Below, one piece after another: positions 1 through 5,664 of a stretch of DNA of 8,867 nucleotides. Made by a program: the position numbers and the translations under genes. Each line of letters begins with the position of its first letter. Position 1 is the first letter of the stretch. Source of the DNA: Dehalococcoidia bacterium UBA1141 (lineage in GTDB: Bacteria; Chloroflexota; Dehalococcoidia; Lucifugimonadales; UBA3495); NCBI GenBank assembly GCA_002311385.1, contig DCAE01000006.1:1-8867 (forward strand), read 5' to 3'. The notes beneath the pieces were generated by a model. It searched no databases and had not been told where the DNA came from. It was given only the letters and a program-made list of their open reading frames with translations.

Positions 1-19
1 TTTAGCTATGAACCTTTAG

Positions 20-1576
20 CTATGTGCCTTTGATTATGAAGTCGGCGATGCGCTCGCCAATCATCATGGTTGTGACATTGGTGTTGGCCCGGATGCAGTT
101 GGGCATGATGGAAGCGTCGGCGATACGCAAGCCTTCGACGCCTTTGACCCGCCCGAATTGGTCCACAACGGCCATGGGGTCTGAGTCCGGGCCCATCTTG
201 CAGGTACAGGAGATGTGCTGTCCGGTGGTGGCTTCCCGTTTAATGAACACGTTCAGAGTGTCGTCGGATGCTAATTCGGCATCGGTGGGCTCCACCCGCT
301 CCTCGATGATATTGGAGAAGCCAGCGTGCTCACCCAACTTCACGCAAGTCCGCACCACTTCTCGGACACGCTTGAGGTCGAAACCGTCTGGGTCTTCGAA
401 GTAGTGGTATTCCAAGATTGGCTGGTCATTGGGGTCCGTCGAAGCTAGCCGAAGCTCCCCGGAACTGGTTTCCAGGTCTAGGATGCCCAGCATACGGATT
501 CCCAAGGGCTCCATGCGGTCGCCGCCACGGTCGACTCTCTCCGTGGCGAAGGACTGCATCAGGACCTGCATGTCGTTCCTCAGCTCCGAACCCTCGGCGG
601 TGAATCGGAGGGCCATCTGCATCCTGGCCGCTAAGCCATCAAGAAGGTGATCCGGCTTGGTCTTCCAAGTGATGTAGATGATTGGATGGTCTCGCAGGTT
701 TTGGCCCACGCCGGGGGAGTCGTGAATCAATGGGATGCCTAATCTGCCCAGTTGTTCGGCGGGACCGACACCCGAGAGCATCAAAATCTGAGGAGACCCA
801 ATCGCGCCGGAACTGATTATGATTTCGTCTGCCTCGGCAGTGAATGTCTCTCCGCCGCTCTCGACAATGACGCCGGTGGCGCGATTGCCCTCGAACACAA
901 CGCGCTGGACTGTCGCATTGGGACGTATGGTCAGGTTCAACCGGTGCCGAGCCAGGTTAAGGTAGCCCAAGGCCGTGCTCCACCGGATGCCATTGGGGTT
1001 GTTTACCGGGCAAGGACCCACTCCAGAGGCGTCCGGGGCGTTGTGGTCAGGGCTGTCGGCAAATCCCATGTCGCGGCAAGCTTGATAAAAAGCATTCTGG
1101 TCGGGCAGCATCTCTTCTTGCTTGAAGCGGCGAACGACGATGGGACCGTCGTTATTATGAAAGTCCCCGCCGCCGAAATCGGTGTCGTTCTCGATAGTCC
1201 TTAGGTATTGAAGGCAGTTTTGGAAGCCCCACTGGTCGTTGCCCATAGCGGCCCAAGAATCGTAGTCTTCCGGTACTCCCCGCAGGAATACCTGGCCGTT
1301 GATGGCGCTGGAACCCCCGGTCACCTTGCCCCTGGGCACCATCATGGGTGGGGATGTTTCAGTGGCTTTGCCCATGAACTGCCAGTTGTGGTCGCTGGTC
1401 ATGATGTCAGTTCCGGTGGCGAAGCCGTATTTCACTTCGTCGGGCAGATGCTCGAAGTCGGGATAGTCCGGGCCTGCCTCAATCAGAAGAACCGATTTAT
1501 CGGGGTTCTCGCTGAGTCTGGTGGCCACGATGGAGCCAGCCGAGCCAGCTCCCAGAACAATATAGTCGTACTTCAC
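20..1576 (-). CDS. GMC-family FAD-dependent alcohol dehydrogenase/oxidase (choline dehydrogenase-like)
   Basis: This 518-residue protein is a soluble flavoenzyme that should oxidise a primary or secondary alcohol to an aldehyde or ketone. The N-terminal Rossmann motif GAGSAG is at residues 9-14 and the acidic residue that binds the FAD ribose is E33. The first GMC signature, PRGKVTGGSSAING, lies at 81-94 and the second, SSGAIGSPQILMLSGVG, at 255-271. The C-terminal GMC_oxred_C domain carries HISCTCKMG (H454, the presumed catalytic base) and a MPNCIRANTNVTTMMIGE segment, where N500 matches the second active-site residue (Asn in choline oxidase). The His that links FAD covalently in choline oxidase is not conserved near residues 90-93, so the FAD is probably non-covalent. 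Length is normal for the family and no signal peptide is seen. The start is GTG at 1576, with GGGAGGA 8 bases upstream. It is divergent from the amidohydrolase gene. Family assignment is sure; the substrate is unknown. Confidence 0.93.
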   Translation of the reverse strand: MKYDYIVLGAGSAGSIVATRLSENPDKSVLLIEAGPDYPDFEHLPDEVKYGFATGTDIMTSDHNWQFMGKATETSPPMMVPRGKVTGGSSAINGQVFLRGVPEDYDSWAAMGNDQWGFQNCLQYLRTIENDTDFGGGDFHNNDGPIVVRRFKQEEMLPDQNAFYQACRDMGFADSPDHNAPDASGVGPCPVNNPNGIRWSTALGYLNLARHRLNLTIRPNATVQRVVFEGNRATGVIVESGGETFTAEADEIIISSGAIGSPQILMLSGVGPAEQLGRLGIPLIHDSPGVGQNLRDHPIIYITWKTKPDHLLDGLAARMQMALRFTAEGSELRNDMQVLMQSFATERVDRGGDRMEPLGIRMLGILDLETSSGELRLASTDPNDQPILEYHYFEDPDGFDLKRVREVVRTCVKLGEHAGFSNIIEERVEPTDAELASDDTLNVFIKREATTGQHISCTCKMGPDSDPMAVVDQFGRVKGVEGLRIADASIMPNCIRANTNVTTMMIGERIADFIIKGT

Positions 1577-1584
1577 CTTGGTCG

Positions 1585-1591
1585 TCCTCCC
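1585..1591 (-). promoter_or_regulatory. Ribosome binding site that fixes the GTG start of the GMC gene
   Basis: On the minus strand GGGAGGA lies 8 bases before GTG at 1576-1574. The encoded N-terminus MKYDYIVLGAGSAG begins directly with the first Rossmann strand, as in other GMC proteins, so the GTG start is well supported. Confidence 0.75.
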
Positions 1592-1630
1592 TTTGGTCTG
1601 TTTATCGAGTGGGGCGTGAAACTGGACTGG

Positions 1631-1659
1631 ATAATATACGCGCTGGAATTGCCCGTCAA
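1631..1659 (-). promoter_or_regulatory. Predicted sigma70-type promoter for the GMC gene
   Basis: Read on the minus strand, TTGACG (1659-1654) is followed after exactly 17 bases by TATTAT (1636-1631). This is five of six matches to each consensus hexamer at the ideal spacing. Transcription would begin near 1624, giving a leader of roughly 48 bases to the GTG start at 1576. It lies outside the neighbouring palindromic repeat. Assigned by eye from the sequence only; activity is not shown. Confidence 0.6.
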
Positions 1660-1731
1660 TATGTCGTAGTATCTAGCCTCAATCGAGCGTTGAAATGTAG
1701 GGCGGTTGTGGCAATGGTTGGCTAGGCGGCC

Positions 1732-1881
1732 GATGACGAAGGAAAATCCCCCTCGGTCCCCCTTTACAAAAGGGGGAGGACGCCGTTTTTTCAAACACAG
1801 CATCCGACAAATCGCCAACGCCAACTTTGGAACAAGTCCCCCTTTCGTAAAGGGGGATTTAGGGGGATTTCCTTCGTAATC
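1732..1881. repeat. MITE-like palindromic element with ~45-bp imperfect inverted termini
   Basis: The left arm (1732-1777) and right arm (1837-1881) are imperfect inverted copies. Both outer ends read GAT(G/T)ACGAAGG, then G-poor and C-run tracts, and each arm ends in its own 21-base sub-palindrome (TCCCCCTTT, 3-base centre, AAAGGGGGA type) at 1757-1777 and 1837-1857. About 60 bases of unrelated sequence lie between the arms. The element has no coding capacity worth keeping; the open frame crossing it on the minus strand is low-complexity repeat. C-run palindromes of this type are dispersed in many environmental bacterial genomes and look like non-autonomous mobile elements. No clear target-site duplication was found. 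It sits between divergent genes, upstream of both. Confidence 0.75.
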
Positions 1882-1935
1882 TAGTTTCACCTAGAACCTG
1901 TAAATATCCCAGAAACACCAGAAAGTTAACTCGAC

Positions 1936-1940
1936 AGGAG
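1936..1940 (+). promoter_or_regulatory. Ribosome binding site that selects a TTG start for the amidohydrolase
   Basis: AGGAG ends 7 bases before TTG at 1948. The first in-frame ATG is at 2041 (residue 32), which would delete the N-terminal beta strands typical of composite-domain amidohydrolases. An in-frame GTG at 1969 is the only other reasonable start and has no comparable ribosome binding site. Confidence 0.65.
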
Positions 1941-1947
1941 AAGTAAG

Positions 1948-3549
1948 TTGGCGGGACGAGAAAATCAGGTGGATACCATAATCATCAATGCCAACGTGAT
2001 CACCATTGATCCGGCCAATCCCAGGGCCCAAGCCTTGGCCATGAGCGACGGCAAATTCGTGGCCGTTGGAAGCACTGAAGATATATCCTTCTTGTCCAGC
2101 CCCAACACTAAAATCCTGGATCTTTCCGGAAAAACGGTGCTGCCGGGGTTCATCGATGCTCATATCCATGTGCTCAACAGCGGCATCCGCCACGTTATGG
2201 CGGCTGACTGCGACCTGCGTTCCATCGGGGCAATCCAACAGGCTTTGCGGGAGCAGGCCGCTAAAACTCCGGCAGGTGAGTGGGTGCAGGGCTTCAAGTT
2301 CGACGACACCAAGACAACGGAGCGGCGCTTCCTATCCAAAGAGGACTTGGACGCAGTCAGCACAACCCATCCCATTCTGGTCGCCCACCGGGCCGGTCAC
2401 ATCTTTTATATGAACTCCCGTGCCATGGATTTGGCTGGCTTCAACCGGGAAACGGTGGACCCACTGGGGGGGCGGTTGGGCCGGGAACCGTCGTCGGGTG
2501 ACTTGAATGGTGTGATTTACGAGCGGGCCATCGAGCCGGTGCGCTACAATCTGATTCCCAAGGACACCCCGGCGGTCAGGCGGCAGGGCCTAAACCGTAT
2601 ATGCGATATGCTCACCAGTGTTGGCCTCACCAGCGTTCACGACGCCCGGGTAATCGGCGACGAACTGGACACCTATCAGGAGGGGCGAGACAGCGGCGAG
2701 TTGACCCTGCGGGTATATGCTCTGATGCACTATCTCCACTTCCCGGCGCTAAAAGACGCAGGTGTGCGCACTGGCCTAGGGGATAACCGGTTGCGCCTGG
2801 GTGGAATAAAAATGGTGGCCGACGGCGCAATCGCAGCCCGAACGGCCTATATGTCCCAGCCTTACGAAGGGTCAAGCAGCGATTACGGCATCCTGGCCAT
2901 GACCCCCGAAGAGACCGAAAGTCAGGTGATGGACATGCACCGGGCGGGTTTTCAAGTGTGCATCCATGCCAACGGAGATTTGACCATCGACATGGTGCTC
3001 ACCGCCTACGAGAAAGCCCAAGCGGCTTTCCCTCGCTCCAACACCAGACACCGCATAGAGCATTGCACCTTGGTCAACCCCGGCCTGCTACGGCGTATGA
3101 AGGCTTTGGGAGTAATCGCCACTCCGTTTTGCACCTACGTGTACCATCACGGCGAGAAGATGTCCTTCTACGGCGAAGAAAGGCTCCAGTGGATGTTCGC
3201 CCAGCGTTCGTTTTTGGACAGTGGTGTAATTTCCACCGGCTCCACCGACTATCCTCCCGGGCCCTTCGAGCCATTGTTGGGCATCCAGAGTTGCGTGACC
3301 CGGACCGATAGCAACGGCAAGCTCTGGGGCCCCAACCAGAAGATAACGGTGGAAGAGGCCTTAAAGATTTATACCGCCAACGGAGCGTACGCCTCCTTTG
3401 AGGAGGATACTAAAGGCACGATTGAGATCGGCAAGTTGGCGGACTTGGTCGTTCTAAGCACGGATCCTACTGCCGTTGACCCCATGGGCATCAAAGACAT
3501 TCCCGTGGAGCGAACTATAGTGGGTGGCAAGACCGTTTATGAAGGGTAA
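1948..3549 (+). CDS. YtcJ-type metal-dependent amidohydrolase (Amidohydrolase_3 family)
   Basis: This 533-residue cytoplasmic hydrolase belongs to the amidohydrolase superfamily and should cleave an amide or similar C-N bond with an active-site metal. The small beta-sandwich domain is built from both ends (residues about 8-65 and 485-533). The barrel starts with the metal motif FIDAHIH (H72, H74). Further ligand candidates are K288 in IKMVADGA, H340 in CIHANGD, H372 in RIEHC and D434 in GSTDYP. The order and spacing fit the YtcJ/NfdA branch (N-substituted formamide deformylase-like). The C-terminal pattern GTIEIGKLADLVVLS is the usual superfamily ending. The start is TTG, supported by AGGAG. 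It is the first gene of the probable operon, with 42 bases to the DapA-like gene. Members act on formamides, acyl-amino compounds and other amides, so the substrate cannot be named. Confidence 0.92.
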   Translation: MAGRENQVDTIIINANVITIDPANPRAQALAMSDGKFVAVGSTEDISFLSSPNTKILDLSGKTVLPGFIDAHIHVLNSGIRHVMAADCDLRSIGAIQQALREQAAKTPAGEWVQGFKFDDTKTTERRFLSKEDLDAVSTTHPILVAHRAGHIFYMNSRAMDLAGFNRETVDPLGGRLGREPSSGDLNGVIYERAIEPVRYNLIPKDTPAVRRQGLNRICDMLTSVGLTSVHDARVIGDELDTYQEGRDSGELTLRVYALMHYLHFPALKDAGVRTGLGDNRLRLGGIKMVADGAIAARTAYMSQPYEGSSSDYGILAMTPEETESQVMDMHRAGFQVCIHANGDLTIDMVLTAYEKAQAAFPRSNTRHRIEHCTLVNPGLLRRMKALGVIATPFCTYVYHHGEKMSFYGEERLQWMFAQRSFLDSGVISTGSTDYPPGPFEPLLGIQSCVTRTDSNGKLWGPNQKITVEEALKIYTANGAYASFEEDTKGTIEIGKLADLVVLSTDPTAVDPMGIKDIPVERTIVGGKTVYEG

Positions 3550-3591
3550 CGATTCCTAAAATCGCGATAACCGAACACCGGAGGCGAGTGA

Positions 3592-4479
3592 ATGGCTGAG
3601 AGATTTTCCGGGGTGCATTGGATGCTGGCAACCCCATTTAAAGAAGATGAATCGTTGGACACCGGTTCCATCCCCAATCTGATGGACGAAGCAAAGCAGT
3701 CGGGCTGCCGGGGCGTGGTCTGCTTGGGAGTCACCGGTGAAGTGGCACGGATGACCGACCGGGAACGGAGCTTAGTGGTCAAGGCCGTCGTTGAAAACTC
3801 CGACGGTCTCCCGGTGACGGTGGGAACAACTGCGGCGGGCACGGCGGCGGCGGTGGAGAATAGCCTGGAGGCGGAGAAGCTGGGAGCGGCGGCGGTGATG
3901 GTTTCCGCTCCGGTGATGGGAAAACCAAATGACAACGCTTTGTTTACCCACTATGCCAGAATAGCCGATGCCGTCAGCATACCCATCGTGGTCCAAGACT
4001 ACCCACGGACCTCCGGGGTGAACATGTCCCCGGAGTTTATAGCCAGACTGGCGGACAATATTCCGGCAGCCCAATACTTGAAACTTGAGGACCCGCCCAC
4101 ACCTCCGAAAATCTCAGCAATTCGCAAGCTGATTGGCGACAAGATGGGCATATTCGGAGGACTGGGAGGGGTGTTCTTGCTGGAAGAGCTTGCCCGGGGT
4201 TCAGCCGGGGCGATGACCGGGTTTGCCTATCCTGAGGCGCTGGTGGAAATCTGCCGCCACATGGCCGAAGGCGACCAAGCAGCAGCGGAAAGGGTTTTCA
4301 ACAAGCACCTGTCTCTGATGATCTTTGAGTTTCAAGAGGGCATCGGCGTGGCCATCAGAAAATACGCCCTACACAGTCGTGGACTGATAGATTACCCCAA
4401 GGTACGGGCTCCAGGACCGGGGGTAACACAAGAAACTCAGAATGAATTTCACCGACTGGTTAAAGTGGCTGGGCTGTAG
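3592..4479 (+). CDS. DapA/N-acetylneuraminate lyase-family class I aldolase
   Basis: This 295-residue TIM-barrel enzyme forms a Schiff base between a lysine and a 2-oxoacid, then makes or breaks a C-C bond, or removes water. K164 in YLKLEDPPTPP is the Schiff-base lysine, and GVTGE (46-50) is the 2-oxoacid carboxylate-binding motif, usually GTTGE or GSTGE. Length is typical. Two residues of the DHDPS proton relay look changed: the first Thr of GTTGE is V47, and the position of the relay Tyr (YNVP in DHDPS) reads Q135 within QDYP. It is therefore unlikely to be lysine-biosynthetic dihydrodipicolinate synthase; a catabolic aldolase, lyase or dehydratase is more likely. GGAGG lies 7 bases before ATG. 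It follows the amidohydrolase by 42 bases in the same direction, so the two are probably co-transcribed. Family sure, reaction unknown. Confidence 0.92.
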   Translation: MAERFSGVHWMLATPFKEDESLDTGSIPNLMDEAKQSGCRGVVCLGVTGEVARMTDRERSLVVKAVVENSDGLPVTVGTTAAGTAAAVENSLEAEKLGAAAVMVSAPVMGKPNDNALFTHYARIADAVSIPIVVQDYPRTSGVNMSPEFIARLADNIPAAQYLKLEDPPTPPKISAIRKLIGDKMGIFGGLGGVFLLEELARGSAGAMTGFAYPEALVEICRHMAEGDQAAAERVFNKHLSLMIFEFQEGIGVAIRKYALHSRGLIDYPKVRAPGPGVTQETQNEFHRLVKVAGL

Positions 4480-4490
4480 GCAACGGTGAA

Positions 4491-4569
4491 ATTTACCGCA
4501 GAGCACGCAGAGAGCGCGGAGAATTCATTTTTTAGTCTCTGCGGCCTCTGCGTACTCTGCGGTGTAAAT
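4491..4569. repeat. Long hairpin repeat (CGCAGAG-type palindrome) inside the operon
   Basis: The arms 4491-4522 and 4536-4569 are inverted copies that match at all but about four positions, apart from a two-base gap. Both contain repeated CGCAGAG units and end in ATTTAC/GTAAAT. A 13-base A/T-rich centre including a T6 run forms the loop. This belongs to a type of CGCAGAG palindrome that is dispersed in many environmental bacterial genomes. It ends 20 bases before the SDR start codon and leaves the SDR ribosome binding site (AGGAGG, 4579-4584) just outside the stem. As RNA it could stabilise the upstream message or lower SDR expression; either is inference. Confidence 0.8.
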
Positions 4570-4589
4570 CGGATATCTAGGAGGGCCAC

Positions 4590-5363
4590 ATGCGTTTAGA
4601 AGGCAAGGTTGCGTTGATTACGGGAGCGGCTGCTGGAGTGGATGGGGATTTGATGGGGTTTGGCGGAGCGTCCGCCCGGCTGTTCGCACAAGAGGGCGCC
4701 AAGGTTGTGCTGACGGACATCAAAGAGGAGATGGGTCAGAAGACCGCTGCTCAAATCAATGAACTAGGTGGCGACGTAATCTTTCTGCCGCTGGATGTCA
4801 CTAACGAACAAGGCTGGATTGACGTTATTGCTGCCGCCGTGTCCAAATACGGGAAATTAGACGTTTTGGTCAACAATGCTGGCACCGGCGCCAGGACCAC
4901 TGTGGAAGAAACCACAGTGGAAACTTGGGACGGTCAGATGGATGTCCACGCCAAGGGGACTTTCTTGGGCACCAAGTACGCCATACCCGAGATGCGAAAG
5001 GTTGGCGGTGGGTCGATTATCAACGTCTCGTCCATCTATGGGCTCATCGGCAGTCCAACCTCCACGGCCTACCATGCGGCAAAAGGGGCCATCAGGTTGT
5101 TCTCCAAGTCGGCGGCAGTCCAATACGCCAAGGAGAACATCCGGGTTAACTCCGTGCATCCCGGATACGCACATACGCCGTTGACCGACCCTGGTTACAG
5201 TCATGAAGTTGGCCGAGCGGAGTGGTGTTTGGAAAGGATACCCATTGGCAGATTGGGCAATGCTTACGACATAGCATACGGTATCCTCTATCTGGCCTCG
5301 GACGAGTCGTCATTCGTCACAGGCGCGGAATTGGTGATAGACGGGGGAACGACAGCCCAGTAG
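4590..5363 (+). CDS. Short-chain dehydrogenase/reductase (classical SDR, probably NAD-dependent)
   Basis: This 257-residue cytosolic oxidoreductase interconverts an alcohol and a ketone or aldehyde. Visible are NNAG (95-98), the catalytic S148, Y161 and K165 of YHAAK, the PGYAHTPL segment (191-198), and the family ending FVTGAELVIDGG (242-253). D43 at the end of the second strand (VVLTDI) points to NAD rather than NADP. The N-terminal cofactor loop is unusual: TGAAAG (11-16) is followed by an extra seven residues (about 17-24) before the helix that normally follows TGxxxGxG. The structural Asn of the SDR catalytic tetrad (usually VNxxG) is replaced by H120 in DVHAKG. ATG is preceded by AGGAGG at 5 bases. 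It is the last gene of the probable operon, 110 bases after the DapA-like gene with a hairpin repeat between. It likely oxidises an intermediate of the same pathway; substrate unknown. Confidence 0.92.
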   Translation: MRLEGKVALITGAAAGVDGDLMGFGGASARLFAQEGAKVVLTDIKEEMGQKTAAQINELGGDVIFLPLDVTNEQGWIDVIAAAVSKYGKLDVLVNNAGTGARTTVEETTVETWDGQMDVHAKGTFLGTKYAIPEMRKVGGGSIINVSSIYGLIGSPTSTAYHAAKGAIRLFSKSAAVQYAKENIRVNSVHPGYAHTPLTDPGYSHEVGRAEWCLERIPIGRLGNAYDIAYGILYLASDESSFVTGAELVIDGGTTAQ

Positions 5364-5400
5364 ATCGGCATTCTCGCAATATCACGCCGCTGTTTTGACG

Positions 5401-5653
5401 GAATCACCCCCACTCTAACTCTCCCCCTTCGAGGGGGAGAGGACTGGCCCCTTCCCCTTAAACGAGGGAGGCATAGACCGATCCCTTCCCCCTTGTGGGC
5501 CTTTGCCCCAAAACTGTCATTCTGAGGAGTGAAGCGACGAAGAATCTCATGGTTCAGGCGTAAAGATTCTTCGCTCCGCTCAGAATGACAGAATTCCTGA
5601 GACTTTTGGGGCAAGCCCCCCTTGAGGGGGAAGGCTAGGATGGGGGGAACTCA
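5401..5653. repeat. Composite nested palindromic element between convergent genes
   Basis: This fills nearly all of the 301 bases between the SDR and the ureohydrolase, and no gene is visible. The outer left part (5403-5440) and outer right part (5616-5653) are imperfect inverted copies rich in C/G runs. The left part contains a small perfect stem, CTCCCCCT/AGGGGGAG, at 5421-5439. Inside them TTGCCCCAAAA (5503-5513) pairs perfectly with TTTTGGGGCAA (5604-5614), and the core is a further palindrome (listed separately). The concentric layout suggests either one long palindromic element or one repeat inserted into another. It may also end transcription of both converging genes. Confidence 0.7.
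5515..5590. repeat. Core palindrome TGTCATTCTGAG...CTCAGAATGACA
   Basis: The left arm 5515-5547 and right arm 5564-5590 are inverted copies: both ends read TGTCATTCTGAG and both inner ends read GAAGAATCT, with a 6-base insertion in the left arm. The 16-base centre is not paired. Palindromes with these termini are widespread intergenic repeats in environmental and anaerobic bacteria. It lies at the centre of the larger composite element. Confidence 0.75.
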
Positions 5654-5664
5654 CGAAACAGCAG

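Noticed and set aside
752..1669. Two plus-strand frames of about 150 residues opposite the GMC gene
   Set aside because: They lie antisense to a gene with full GMC motifs and show no family pattern of their own.
1573..1890. A 105-residue open frame on the minus strand across the intergenic region
   Set aside because: It runs through the palindromic repeat, encodes low-complexity Pro/Gly/Lys-rich sequence and overlaps the GMC promoter; it has no ribosome binding site or recognisable domain.
3592..4479. Naming the DapA-like gene dapA
   Set aside because: The Schiff-base lysine is present, but the proton-relay residues and the catabolic context do not support lysine biosynthesis.
5288..5614. 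A 108-residue minus-strand open frame between the SDR and the ureohydrolase
   Set aside because: It is a translation of the nested repeats plus the antisense of the SDR end, and has no protein-like pattern.
1732..5653. Palindromic repeats read as a CRISPR array
   Set aside because: There is no set of regularly spaced identical direct repeats with unique spacers; these are inverted repeats of different families.
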